Virus record (IMG/VR): IMGVR_UViG_3300043803_002123
Location: 1-40,167 of that record
Source: a virus
Strand: one strand, 5' to 3'
DNA: 40,167 nucleotides
This document shows positions 1 through 7,155 of this stretch, one piece after another (positions within the stretch are counted from its first letter, which is position 1; each line of letters starts with the position of its first letter). The notes beneath the pieces were generated by a model, which was given only the letters and a program-made list of their open reading frames with translations, did no database searches and was not told the origin of the DNA. Made by a program: the position numbers and the translations under genes.

Positions 1-1446
1 AACAACGCCGATGAAGTGGGCGCACAACTGGTTTTAGACCCAGGTAACAATGCAGCAAGAATTGAAGCATATGGCTCTGAAAATGACACGGCCTTTTATG
101 CGACAAGCAATCACTGGAGTGAAGGAACTTGGCTCAGTGACAACCCTGAGTCACATAAAATACAGCTTGATGATCAAGTAGACGTAGTTGATTTTATTTC
201 TTCTGTACTAGACTTTGCAAGTAGAACAAGAATCTATGTTGACGAAGAATTTGCTGGTTACTACAGTGGATGCACTGTAGGCAGCGGCGGCGTAACTATT
301 TTCCTTTCTGGCGGTACGCCTCCAGCAGAACCTGTGACTTTCAGTCAACTTAACTTCGTGTACACGTATAAATCAAAAATAGAAGTTGACTATAATACTG
401 GCGCAGTCAACATTGAAGGCAAAGACCTTGATGTAAGAATTTTTTCAGACGACGACGTATTTATTGAAGCAGGCGGGGACGACATACTCCTCCGCGCAAA
501 CGACGATATTAGATTTACTTCTAACTGGAATAGTATTGAAGAAGGCCCTGAATACTACTGGAGAATGAATTCAGAAGGAAGGTTTGAACTTCCTGGAGCT
601 GGCTACATTGAGAACGCAATTGAAGGCTCTGGTGAGGGATTAAATGACTCAATTCAGATTGTTCCACACGACGGTCTTGGTACAGATCAATATCTAGTTA
701 TTGAACCGACAGGTGGGACGCCGAATCACGTCCACCTCCGCGCTGGTGGAAATATTGATGAGTCTGCCGCAAACATAATCCTTGGTGGAGAAAAAAACAG
801 CGTCATTGTTTCTGACACTGACAGAGCGGTCGCAATAACTACAAGACCAACGTTTATTACAAATAACGTAATGAATGAAAATGTGTCAAATGGAACAGAG
901 TTTCTTGCAGAAGACACAGCCAATATTCAGACTGGCTACACAGTAAATGTTGGCGGCACCGACTACATTGTTGACTCTGCCACTGCGACTGACGGCGTGA
1001 TGACCGTTACAGCAAATGGCGCAGTGTTCACGGCAGGGCAGACATATACCTTTACATACAATTCACCGTGGTACTACCAGTGGACGTTTGACTCAGAAGG
1101 AATTCTCTACGGCCCGGCGATGGGCGGTCTCTGGGTAACAGGAATTTCTGGAAAGAGTGAAGAATGGCCTCTTTATGTTGGATCGCCACAGTCTGTCGTA
1201 TTAGACGGCAGCAATGGAGAATTTCTTAGCGATGCCAATATTCCAGGAAACCAGATCGCGACTCTTAGTGACAGAGCCTACATTCGAGTTAACGTTCCGA
1301 CATCGTCTCTCGGGCAGGCAGGAGATGTTGCCCATCTTGTAGCAGATGACACATCGCATCATTACTTCTGCACTGGAACCTACGACGGCACCACACACAT
1401 CTGGAAGCGCATCGCTTGGTCCAACGATACTTGGCCTGGCGCCTAG
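1..1446 (+). CDS. Tail fibre / minor tail protein, 5'-truncated
   Basis: The reading frame is open from base 1, so the start lies upstream. The first in-window start codon (GTG at 16) is probably not the real one. The visible 481 codons are rich in Gly, Asp, Asn and Thr, with repeated beta-strand patterns such as DDVFIEAGGDDILLRANDDI, typical of beta-rich tail-fibre or minor tail proteins. The C-terminus (DVAHLVADD...YYDGTTHIWKR-like, last 40 residues) resembles the C-terminal strand pair seen in many phage fibre proteins. Its role would be host-surface contact at the virion tail. It uses AT-rich codons (AGA, AAT, GAA) unlike every gene downstream, which suggests mosaic origin. A weak hairpin (CTTGT/ACAAG, 1456-1469) follows the stop. 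Fibre versus another tail protein is undecided. Confidence 0.6.
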   Translation, partial: NNADEVGAQLVLDPGNNAARIEAYGSENDTAFYATSNHWSEGTWLSDNPESHKIQLDDQVDVVDFISSVLDFASRTRIYVDEEFAGYYSGCTVGSGGVTIFLSGGTPPAEPVTFSQLNFVYTYKSKIEVDYNTGAVNIEGKDLDVRIFSDDDVFIEAGGDDILLRANDDIRFTSNWNSIEEGPEYYWRMNSEGRFELPGAGYIENAIEGSGEGLNDSIQIVPHDGLGTDQYLVIEPTGGTPNHVHLRAGGNIDESAANIILGGEKNSVIVSDTDRAVAITTRPTFITNNVMNENVSNGTEFLAEDTANIQTGYTVNVGGTDYIVDSATATDGVMTVTANGAVFTAGQTYTFTYNSPWYYQWTFDSEGILYGPAMGGLWVTGISGKSEEWPLYVGSPQSVVLDGSNGEFLSDANIPGNQIATLSDRAYIRVNVPTSSLGQAGDVAHLVADDTSHHYFCTGTYDGTTHIWKRIAWSNDTWPGA

Positions 1447-1530
1447 TCATAATTACTTGTTTTCACAAGAACACACCGACGCGGAAAATAAAGACTCTAC
1501 TAATCGGCAAAGACAAAGGTGGAAAGGCCT

Positions 1531-1812
1531 ATGCGTGACCTTCTATCAGCTGGTATTGACGCCGCGTGGCTACGCGCTTACACCATACATCACTATCTAC
1601 GACAACATGCTCGAAGTCAACCTGCACGACACGAACGCCAAACGACAACTGCAACACAGCCGCTGATCGACCCGAGCGCTGTGGAAACCCAATGGCAATG
1701 CGTCGCGTGCGACGTTCAATGGGTTGCGCGACCAGACGGAAACTCGTGCTGGGTATGCGAAAAACCAGGAGTCGAAAAACTCTGGCTACAAATCGTGCAA
1801 CGACACGCGTAG
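1531..1812 (+). CDS. Small zinc-ribbon protein
   Basis: A 93-residue protein of unknown function. Two Cys pairs in the C-terminal half (CVACD and CWVCE) form a plausible zinc ribbon, and a helical N-terminus (MRDLLSAGIDAAWLRAYTIHHYL) precedes it. ATG 1531 is chosen because GGAAAGG lies just upstream; GTG 1519 in the same frame is possible. Other frames are also open here, so the Cys pairs are the main support. It is the first gene after the sharp shift to GC-rich codon use. Confidence 0.55.
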   Translation: MRDLLSAGIDAAWLRAYTIHHYLRQHARSQPARHERQTTTATQPLIDPSAVETQWQCVACDVQWVARPDGNSCWVCEKPGVEKLWLQIVQRHA

Positions 1813-1815
1813 CGC

Positions 1816-2091
1816 TCAGTCGTCAACAACACCGAAGCCGCCATCAGCGTCCGGAGGGCGCCGACGGAGTCGTTCTTCAACGTCCGCGTAGGTCGGGTCA
1901 GTAGACTCAGTGTAACGACAAATGATCACCGCGAAACGTAGCCCCTCGCGAAACCAGCGCGCCTCCTGCTCAGACTCAGGAGTCTGCGTGCGCTTACTAC
2001 CCGCGATCACGTCCTCGAGCTGCTCCGCGATAAACGCGCGCCAATAGCGCTCATACTCGCGCTCAATCGACTCGAAACTAAACTCTTCCAC
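1816..2091 (-). CDS. Small protein of unknown function, minus strand
   Basis: A 91-residue protein if translation starts at GTG 2091; an in-frame ATG at 2163 would overlap the divergent gene. The product is charged and helical (EEFSFESIEREYERYWRAF, then an acidic tail), reads as a plausible protein, and fills a stretch with no plus-strand gene. GTG 2091 is favoured because a minus-strand -10 box TACTAT (2103-2098) ends six bases before it, mirroring the arrangement of the divergent gene at 2126. It is convergent with the zinc-ribbon gene, with three bases between the stops. I do not recognise the family. Confidence 0.5.
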   Translation of the reverse strand: MEEFSFESIEREYERYWRAFIAEQLEDVIAGSKRTQTPESEQEARWFREGLRFAVIICRYTESTDPTYADVEERLRRRPPDADGGFGVVDD

Positions 2092-2100
2092 CAAACAATA

Positions 2101-2116
2101 GTATCCCGGGGGATAC
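2101..2116. promoter_or_regulatory. Divergent promoter with central dyad
   Basis: GTATCCC-GG-GGGATAC is a perfect 7+7 dyad between two divergent genes. Its right edge begins TACAAT (2114-2119), six bases before ATG 2126. Its left edge, read on the minus strand, begins TACTAT (2103-2098), six bases before GTG 2091. Both genes would be leaderless, and a protein bound at the dyad would cover both -10 boxes. Confidence 0.5.
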
Positions 2117-2125
2117 AATTCATAG

Positions 2126-2875
2126 ATGATCTGGGAGTGGAAAACACCCGCGCGGGAGCGCAACTATGGCGACGCCCTATGGGAACTCGTAGGCGCATCC
2201 AATGACGCGCTCCTCGAGTCATACGCCCGCGACGCCACGCGCGCGCACTGCCTCATCGGAAGCTACATTGACAACACCGTCATGAGCGAAATCTTGCGCA
2301 GCGGGTACACGCCCGTCTTCCATAACTGTGGATGGCGCGGAAACGAACTCGACCCAGAACTCGTCGCGCAATCCATATTCATGGGGTGCCGAGGACCAGC
2401 AACGCAACGCGCACTCCGTCGCGCCGGGAAAGACATCTTCGTCACCGCAGACCCCGGGCGCTACGTTCCGCTCGTCGTGAAAACACCGCCGCGAAAGAAA
2501 GACGAAGGCGAAACCATCTTCGTCCCGCACATACTTGACTCGCGTCGTGACACGTACCGGGCCAGCAACCTCGGAGTCGACACCATCGTGTCACCGGTCG
2601 TGCGCGCCAGGGACGACATTGTCACGCTAACCCAGCGCATCGCCAGCGCGGACTTCGTGCTCGCCGGAGCAATGCACGCCGCAATTGTTGCGCACGCGTA
2701 CTCCGTTCCCTTCGCGTTCTACAACGGTGGAACCAGCAGAAACATCGACTGCCCGGCCAAATGGGACGACTGGCTCGAGTGGCTTGAAATCGACACCGCG
2801 CAGCAAAACCACTGGGGGCACAGCTGGGACGGAATCAACTGGTGGGAAAAACACAGACACGGGATGAACCGATAG
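2126..2875 (+). CDS. Polysaccharide pyruvyl transferase-like protein
   Basis: 249 residues. Reading along the protein gives the order seen in the ExoV/polysaccharide pyruvyl transferase superfamily: NYGDAL near the N-terminus (residues 13-18), a CLIGSYID segment, WRGNE, MGCRGPATQRAL (about 90-100), TADPGRYVPL, a VPHI strand (about 135), and IASADFVLAGAMHAAIVAHAYSVPFAF (about 173-199), the equivalent of the usual SSLHG-type site. Family members transfer pyruvyl or related groups to sugars, or act as glycosyltransferase-fold enzymes. Here the likely substrate is a cell-wall or virion glycan. The start has no good Shine-Dalgarno but sits six bases after TACAAT, so it is probably leaderless. It is followed by a methyltransferase and a glycosidase-like propeller, which suggests a glycan-modifying operon. 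The exact reaction is unknown. Confidence 0.65.
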   Translation: MIWEWKTPARERNYGDALWELVGASNDALLESYARDATRAHCLIGSYIDNTVMSEILRSGYTPVFHNCGWRGNELDPELVAQSIFMGCRGPATQRALRRAGKDIFVTADPGRYVPLVVKTPPRKKDEGETIFVPHILDSRRDTYRASNLGVDTIVSPVVRARDDIVTLTQRIASADFVLAGAMHAAIVAHAYSVPFAFYNGGTSRNIDCPAKWDDWLEWLEIDTAQQNHWGHSWDGINWWEKHRHGMNR

Positions 2876-2878
2876 GAT
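2873..2878 (+). promoter_or_regulatory. Possible -10 box, leaderless
   Basis: TAGGAT, six bases before the ATG at 2885, includes the TAG stop of the upstream gene. The spacing matches the other leaderless starts in the window. Read-through from 2126 would serve as well. Confidence 0.3.
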
Positions 2879-2884
2879 ACACAC

Positions 2885-3676
2885 ATGATCAGCAATCAGG
2901 ACAACGGGATACCCGCCAGCATCAAAGACGCCATTAATGCGTGCGCGCCAAAAGACGAGTACACGCGTGTGCACTGGCGACGCTACGCGCGAAGCCTGCA
3001 TGTCGCACTCGACAAGCTACATGGCACGACATCGCGGGTACTAGAAATCGGTACCAGCACAACCATTCCGCTCGTCCTTGGTACACTCGCTCCTGACGTT
3101 GACGTCGAGGTCACAGACTTCACCGGCGACCAGCCCGTCAGAGAACTTACGCTAACCGGTTCCAGAGACGAAACACGAACCGTTCGCGCATACACCGCGG
3201 ACCTTGAGTTCGAGCGCATCCAGTGCGAGAACGAGCGCTACGACATGGTACTTTGCCTTGAGGTGCTCGAGCACATGGAGGTCGACCCCATGGCGCTCCT
3301 AAGCGAAATCAACCGAATACTCAAACCCGGCGGGACGCTGCTACTCACGACGCCAAACATCGCGTCCTCGCGAGGCATTACCAAAATCCTTGCCGGCCGA
3401 GACCCATACTTCTATATGCAATACCAGCCCGGGGCGACCTATCATCGACACAACTATGAGTACTCTGTCTGGTCGCTAAAACACCTGCTTCGTGCCGCAG
3501 GGTTCACCGGAGACATCTGGACCGAGGACACCTGGGAGGACCCAGAACTGCACACGCTAAACGCGCTCGCCAAGGCGGGGTACAAGCTCACCGAAACCGG
3601 CGACAACATCTTTGCACTCGTCAACAAAACCGGACCCGTCACCAATCGCTACCCGTCACCAATCTACGATGCCTAG
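2885..3676 (+). CDS. SAM-dependent class I methyltransferase
   Basis: 263 residues with a Rossmann methyltransferase core: motif I VLEIGTSTTIP (about residues 52-62), an acidic motif-II region VEVTDFTGD, the motif IV strand YDMVLCLEVLEHMEVDP (about 119-135), and LSEINRILKPGGTLLLTTPNI (about 140-160), characteristic of the Methyltransf_11/23 group. It should move a methyl group from SAM to a small-molecule or sugar acceptor. The HRHNYEYSVWSLKHLLRAAGF segment is typical of enzymes from glycan and lipopolysaccharide loci. It lies between two carbohydrate-active genes, so a sugar acceptor is the natural inference. Its stop overlaps the next start (ATGCCTAG). Confidence 0.8.
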   Translation: MISNQDNGIPASIKDAINACAPKDEYTRVHWRRYARSLHVALDKLHGTTSRVLEIGTSTTIPLVLGTLAPDVDVEVTDFTGDQPVRELTLTGSRDETRTVRAYTADLEFERIQCENERYDMVLCLEVLEHMEVDPMALLSEINRILKPGGTLLLTTPNIASSRGITKILAGRDPYFYMQYQPGATYHRHNYEYSVWSLKHLLRAAGFTGDIWTEDTWEDPELHTLNALAKAGYKLTETGDNIFALVNKTGPVTNRYPSPIYDA

Positions 3677-4721
3677 CGTCTGGGCCGGAGCGACAACACT
3701 GGAAAAACAAGGAGCACCCGCGCTCTGGTCCAAGTTCGGCGGACACGTCGCTCGCATGGAACGCTACATCAGCGCGCGCAGCATTGAATGGTCCGCGTTC
3801 AACCCATCACTATGTATTGCCGAGACTGGAGACACGCTCGTTGCCGTGCGCTCCAGCAACTATGTCATTCTCGAACACGGTGAACTGCACGTGTCAACCG
3901 GAGGCCCAATCCGAAATCGCGTCTACATCGCGGACCTCGAGCACAAGCCGGGTAAGAAACCGGCACTGGATAGCTGGTCGCTACGAAACTATCGCCGCGT
4001 GTCATTCGACGACGCCGCGCGCGAAACAGGGATGCGAGTAGACCGGGGCATCGAAGACGCGAAACTTTACCGCCGTGACGGGAAATGGATGATGACCGGT
4101 GTTCTACTTGAGCGCGGGCACACACCCGTCGCGCGCCAGGTCACGTGCGAACTAGAAATCGAAGCACGCAAGGCGCGGGCAGTAACAATGGTGAAGCACC
4201 CTGGTGCACTGAGCGTCAAACCAGAGAAAAACTGGATGGCGCCAATGTACGAACACTCGAAGCAGTTCGACTTCATCTACGGGCCGTACGCCGTGATCCG
4301 CTCAGGGGAATTGATCACCGCGCTCGGGCACGATGACGACTGGGCGCTCGGCCTACGGGGAAACACGCACTTGATCCCTTGGGCGGAGGTGGAGGTGGGA
4401 GAAAAGGGTAGAAACGGGGGGTACTTGGGCGTCATGCACCGGCTACTAACCAAGCGCGGGAAGATGTGGGACAGCCGCCGATTCGGAAACGTCGACTTCT
4501 GCCACAAGGACTATCACCACTTTCTTGCGCGCTTCGACGAGTCGGGAAACATCACCGCGATCAGTGAACCATTCCAATTCGCCGGAGCGGGAATCGAGTT
4601 CGCCGCGGGCATCGGAGTACGAGACGGGAACCTTGTCGTGACGCTTGGGAGAGGCGACATCGAATCATGGGTCGCCTGGCTACCAGTAAGTAAGGTACCT
4701 CGCCTGCTACGAACAGTCTAG
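3669..4721 (+). CDS. GH130-like five-bladed beta-propeller glycosidase/phosphorylase homologue
   Basis: 350 residues. Ordered motifs match the glycoside hydrolase 130-type/furanosidase beta-propeller group: FNPSLCIAE and VVRSSNY-like strands near the N-terminus, RGIEDAKLYRRDGKWMMTGV (the family's GLEDPR-type blade, about residues 121-140), GNTHLIPW with YLGVMHR (the RGS.Q...GYLGVVHE-type blade, about 225-255), then YHHFLARFD and PFQFAGAGIEFAAGIGVRDGNLVVTLGRGD near the C-terminus. Such proteins cleave or phosphorolyse mannosides and related glycans, and copies also occur among viral glycosyltransferase genes. ATG 3669 is chosen because it overlaps the upstream stop by 8 bases; an earlier ATG at 3612 lies deep in the methyltransferase. 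Hydrolase, phosphorylase or non-catalytic roles cannot be separated by eye. Confidence 0.65.
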   Translation: MPSVWAGATTLEKQGAPALWSKFGGHVARMERYISARSIEWSAFNPSLCIAETGDTLVAVRSSNYVILEHGELHVSTGGPIRNRVYIADLEHKPGKKPALDSWSLRNYRRVSFDDAARETGMRVDRGIEDAKLYRRDGKWMMTGVLLERGHTPVARQVTCELEIEARKARAVTMVKHPGALSVKPEKNWMAPMYEHSKQFDFIYGPYAVIRSGELITALGHDDDWALGLRGNTHLIPWAEVEVGEKGRNGGYLGVMHRLLTKRGKMWDSRRFGNVDFCHKDYHHFLARFDESGNITAISEPFQFAGAGIEFAAGIGVRDGNLVVTLGRGDIESWVAWLPVSKVPRLLRTV

Positions 4722-4723
4722 AA

Positions 4724-4732
4724 TGATATAAT
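4724..4732 (+). promoter_or_regulatory. Extended -10 promoter TGATATAAT, leaderless
   Basis: TGATATAAT lies three bases after the TAG at 4719-4721 and six bases before GTG 4739. It is the first copy of the element reiterated from about 10 kb onward, but it lacks the standard leader, so this transcript would begin at or next to the start codon. Confidence 0.6.
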
Positions 4733-4738
4733 GAGCAG

Positions 4739-5011
4739 GTGGCTATTGAGTCAAGCGCGTCGGGAGAGACGCGGCGATGCGACACGTGCGCTCGCGAGCT
4801 TGAGCTTGTCTACCCGGAGGGATCGCCCGGGGCGCGCGTATATCAATATGCAGACGCCGCCTGGGTGGAGGTGCATGGAGGCTACGGGATGGCGGTCGAC
4901 AACGTTGAACGCCAACTCGCCGGAGAGCCAGACATGCGTATACTACTGTGCGCGAGCTGCCTTGGGTCAGCCCTGTCACATCTCGGGCTCCTGGAACATC
5001 TTCATGAGTAA
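4739..5011 (+). CDS. Small zinc-binding protein
   Basis: 90 residues of unknown function. CDTC near residue 14 and CASC near residue 72 give a two-knuckle zinc site. The frame is preferred over an overlapping longer frame starting at 4731, which has low-complexity Arg/Ala content, because of the paired cysteines and because the GTG lies six bases after TGATATAAT. The stop overlaps the next start (ATGAGTAA). Confidence 0.65.
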   Translation: MAIESSASGETRRCDTCARELELVYPEGSPGARVYQYADAAWVEVHGGYGMAVDNVERQLAGEPDMRILLCASCLGSALSHLGLLEHLHE

Positions 5012-5144
5012 GAGCGCTCGAGGGGTGCGCCGTAACCGTACCGCCATCCTTCTTCTCGGAGGATGCGCTCTCGGGTTAGGAGTACTAGCCGGTGTCGGAC
5101 TGGCGGAAATCGTCACCGCGAGAGCGCGAGGAAGCCGGCGATGA
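5004..5144 (+). CDS. Small single-pass membrane protein
   Basis: 46 residues: a short basic N-terminus (SKSARGVRRNR), one hydrophobic Gly/Leu/Ala segment of about 22 residues (AILLLGGCALGLGVLAGVGLAE), and a basic tail (TARARGSRR). It is coupled by overlaps to the upstream zinc protein and the downstream thioredoxin-like gene (ATGA). No specific function is visible; partnering the thioredoxin-like protein at the membrane is an inference from order alone. Confidence 0.55.
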   Translation: MSKSARGVRRNRTAILLLGGCALGLGVLAGVGLAEIVTARARGSRR

Positions 5145-5494
5145 CGGAGACGAGATACGTGCCCCTCGAACACGGAGGGCTCGAGACGGCGCTAAGAGAT
5201 GGGCGGGATAAACTCATCGCCGTCGTGTTCTATGCGACCTGGTGCCCTTCGTGCGCCGATTACTGGGCGACCCTGCGCGAGGTGAGCGACGAGGTACGCG
5301 AACGCACGGGACTCGACACGATCATCTACGGAGTCGACGCCGAAGACGACGTGCTGCTTGCGCGACGCATGCGCGTCACTGCCGTGCCCACGACGCTGTT
5401 CTACTCCTATGAGATTCGTGTACGGGAAATGGTAGGAGCGCGCCCGGCGTACGCCATACTCGAGGATCTCGACGGCACGCTTTCGCGCGGGTAG
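5141..5494 (+). CDS. Thioredoxin-like protein
   Basis: 117 residues with a thioredoxin fold by motif. VVFYATWCPSCADYW holds the CxxC active site (about residues 31-34), IIYGVDAEDD is the following strand, and AVPTTLFY carries the cis-proline loop. The length fits a single thioredoxin domain, and no signal peptide is seen. It would reduce disulfides in the cytoplasm, possibly keeping phage or host proteins (for example ribonucleotide reductase) reduced. ATG 5141 overlaps the upstream stop, and GAGGAAG upstream is a usable ribosome-binding site. Confidence 0.8.
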   Translation: MTETRYVPLEHGGLETALRDGRDKLIAVVFYATWCPSCADYWATLREVSDEVRERTGLDTIIYGVDAEDDVLLARRMRVTAVPTTLFYSYEIRVREMVGARPAYAILEDLDGTLSRG

Positions 5495-5532
5495 AAGTAG
5501 ACTCTCTAGTTTATTTATTTTATTTTGGGGTC

Positions 5533-5559
5533 GACTTCTGTGTAGAAGTCTGCTTGTTT
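5533..5559 (+). terminator. Hairpin terminator candidate
   Basis: GACTTC-TGTGTA-GAAGTC followed by TGCTTGTTT, about 40 bases after the thioredoxin-like stop and inside an AT-rich gap. Confidence 0.45.
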
Positions 5560-5987
5560 ACAAATAAAAAAGTTTAACTATCAGTTACGCGCGAAACATA
5601 CTGACGACAAAAAGTAAATCAAAAACTTTCTCTAGCCGCGAGACCATTCACCATTGCGCACCATCGCGCACTAATGTCTATGATTCACTATATGAACTCG
5701 GGGGAGAAAGCGGCGAAGAGACGTACTAAGAGAAAACGAAATCAGCGAAAAGAAAAAGTGATGCAGTACGGAACTAAACTACTAATCTTAAAACTATTAA
5801 CGAGACTATCTTTCTAATACGCGTATACGTGTAGCGTGGGCCCTATCTCAGAAATAGTCTCGTTAACGGGTTTATGATTAGTTGATTATTTTTAGCAAAA
5901 ATTTCAAGTATCTCTTAGTGTACTAGAAGAGAAAACTATGCTATAGTTGACTTGTCAGAGACAGGCGACGCAGAGTCGGGAGAAAAA
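5560..5987. other. AT-rich non-coding gap
   Basis: No convincing gene is seen from 5495 to 5987. The stretch is markedly more AT-rich than its neighbours and contains a 28-bp imperfect inverted repeat (5782-5881), a 10-bp palindrome between its arms, and overlapping possible -10 boxes TATGCT/TATAGT at 5937-5947 ahead of the next gene. It could hold a promoter, a replication origin, a recombination site or a small RNA; the sequence alone does not decide. Confidence 0.5.
5782..5881. repeat. Long imperfect inverted repeat
   Basis: The arms 5782-5809 and 5854-5881 match at 24 of 28 positions when one is reverse-complemented; the inner 13 bases (TTAACGAGACTAT / ATAGTCTCGTTAA) are perfect. The 44-base interval contains the 10-bp palindrome ATACGCGTAT (5817-5826). 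No U-tract follows, so a simple intrinsic terminator is less likely than a protein-binding or structured-RNA element. Confidence 0.7.
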
Positions 5988-6473
5988 ATGAGTGACGACG
6001 AAAAGATGATGACGCCGGAAGAGATGCTGGCAAGCATGGGGATCTCGATGGAGGAAGCCGAGGAGGCTGACGAGAACCTGCGAGTGCGACCAGCGCACGG
6101 ACGAGACGGGCGGATCTGCGTCTGTGGGCACGGAGTTTCAAGACACACCGTCACTAACGGAGCTGTGTACTGTAAGCCTACGCGTATGGAGTGCCCGTGC
6201 AAGAAGGTGCGCGCCGTCATCGAGGTTGATGACACTCGGCCGTTCCTGAGGCGAACCGGAGGCTCCGGCGCAATGCACGCGCTGTCGCTCGGCCTTGTCG
6301 GGCTCGCGCAGAAAGGGCGAAACGCCCGATGGCTTGTTGACCTGGTGTGCGATCGATGCGGAGCGGAGGACGCGAATGTGGTTCCTGCGGCGGTTACTTC
6401 AAACGGTGTGGGAGTCTCTTACCCGACCGGCTACGATGTGCTCCTCTGCCCAGGCTGTCGCGAAGCAGTGTAA
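5988..6473 (+). CDS. Zinc-binding protein of unknown function
   Basis: 161 residues: an acidic helical N-terminus (SDDEKMMTPEEMLASMGISMEEAEEADE), then a CVCGHGVSRH...CKP...CPCK cluster (about residues 44-68), then CDRCG and CPGC near the C-terminus, giving two likely zinc sites. ATG 5988 is preferred over TTG 5952 because GGGAG sits six bases upstream and TTG 5952 is very close to the candidate -10. It begins the block that leads into the lysis genes. I do not recognise the family beyond its zinc ligands. Confidence 0.7.
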   Translation: MSDDEKMMTPEEMLASMGISMEEAEEADENLRVRPAHGRDGRICVCGHGVSRHTVTNGAVYCKPTRMECPCKKVRAVIEVDDTRPFLRRTGGSGAMHALSLGLVGLAQKGRNARWLVDLVCDRCGAEDANVVPAAVTSNGVGVSYPTGYDVLLCPGCREAV

Positions 6474-6528
6474 AGTAGCAACCCGCGACGGGTACCGACC
6501 TCTCGCGTACCTGCTGGAGGATGAATCC

Positions 6529-6720
6529 ATGGCTTGCGGATTCTGCGAGTTCTTCGACGAGTCAGGTGACGTCAAAGCCGTTCTCGCGCACATGAAACAG
6601 GAGCACCCCGAGGAGCTGTCTGGTCTCGCGAAATGGCCCGACGGCGAGTATGTGATCATCGACGAGACCATGCTCGAGGGCGAGCTTGTCGTGCCAGAAG
6701 AGTTTCTTCGAGACGAGTAA
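6529..6720 (+). CDS. C2H2 zinc-finger-like microprotein
   Basis: 63 residues. CGFCEFFDESGDVKAVLAHM and the following KQEH give a Cys-x2-Cys...His-x4-His zinc-finger pattern at residues 3-26, followed by an acidic C-terminal half. ATG 6529 has GGAGG eight bases upstream. The frame extends farther upstream but without a better start. Possibly a small nucleic-acid- or protein-binding factor. Confidence 0.65.
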   Translation: MACGFCEFFDESGDVKAVLAHMKQEHPEELSGLAKWPDGEYVIIDETMLEGELVVPEEFLRDE

Positions 6721-6746
6721 GAGACATCGGGAACTCGAGATCGGAC

Positions 6747-6752
6747 TAAGAT
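6747..6752 (+). promoter_or_regulatory. Possible -10 box for the lysis genes
   Basis: TAAGAT about 45 bases before the holin start, in the gap after the zinc-finger gene. No clear -35 is seen. Confidence 0.25.
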
Positions 6753-6796
6753 AGCTGAGTGCGCGGATGACGCGCAACGCTCCTAAGGAGAACTCA

Positions 6797-7021
6797 GTGG
6801 AAAAGTTCGAGAACTGGCTCGCCGTAAGCCCGCTCGCCTCGGCTGTCAAGGTCTTCATCGCGATCGTGCTCTCCATGGCGATCGCCGACTTCGTGTCCAA
6901 GGGCACCATCAACTTCGCCTCCTGGCAGACCTGGGTCATCGCCGGTCTTGCAAGCGCGGTGCCCGTCGTCATCAACTGGCTCAACCCGAAGGACACCCGC
7001 TATGGCGGTGGATCCAAGTGA
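6797..7021 (+). CDS. Holin
   Basis: 74 residues with two hydrophobic segments: SAVKVFIAIVLSMAIADFV (about residues 12-30) and WVIAGLASAVPVVINWL (about 44-60). A short charged N-terminus and a basic tail (NPKDTRYGGGSK) complete it. Size, topology and position two genes before the amidase fit a phage holin, which permeabilises the membrane at a set time to release the endolysin. GTG 6797 is chosen because AAGGAG lies six bases upstream; ATG 6767 in frame lacks such a site. The stop overlaps the next start (GTGA). Confidence 0.8.
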   Translation: MEKFENWLAVSPLASAVKVFIAIVLSMAIADFVSKGTINFASWQTWVIAGLASAVPVVINWLNPKDTRYGGGSK

Positions 7022-7155
7022 GTGACGACGAAGCCAACATTGACGCCGCCGACATCGAGGTGACCGAACCTCCCGCGGATTGGTCACCTGAAGTTGTCGA
7101 CGCCGATCCGGAACCCTCCGACGTTGAGGATCTCGACCAGGAGCCGGACGCATGA
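7018..7155 (+). CDS. Acidic microprotein in the lysis cassette
   Basis: 45 residues, almost a quarter Asp and another sixth Glu, with several prolines (TEPPADWSPEVVDADPEPSD); probably disordered. It overlaps holin by GTGA and amidase by ATGA, so it is translationally coupled within the lysis operon. No function is recognised. A regulator of lysis timing or a holin partner is a guess from position only. Confidence 0.55.
   Translation: MSDDEANIDAADIEVTEPPADWSPEVVDADPEPSDVEDLDQEPDA

Noticed and set aside
4731-5144. A 137-residue plus-strand frame starting at ATG 4731
   Set aside because: Its first two-thirds is Arg/Ser-rich shadow sequence over the zinc-protein gene at 4739, which has Cys pairs and a well-placed leaderless promoter. 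Only its end, from ATG 5004, is kept as the small membrane protein.
5782-5881. A simple intrinsic terminator
   Set aside because: A 44-base interval, no U-tract and a further palindrome inside make this reading weak; it is listed as a repeat instead.
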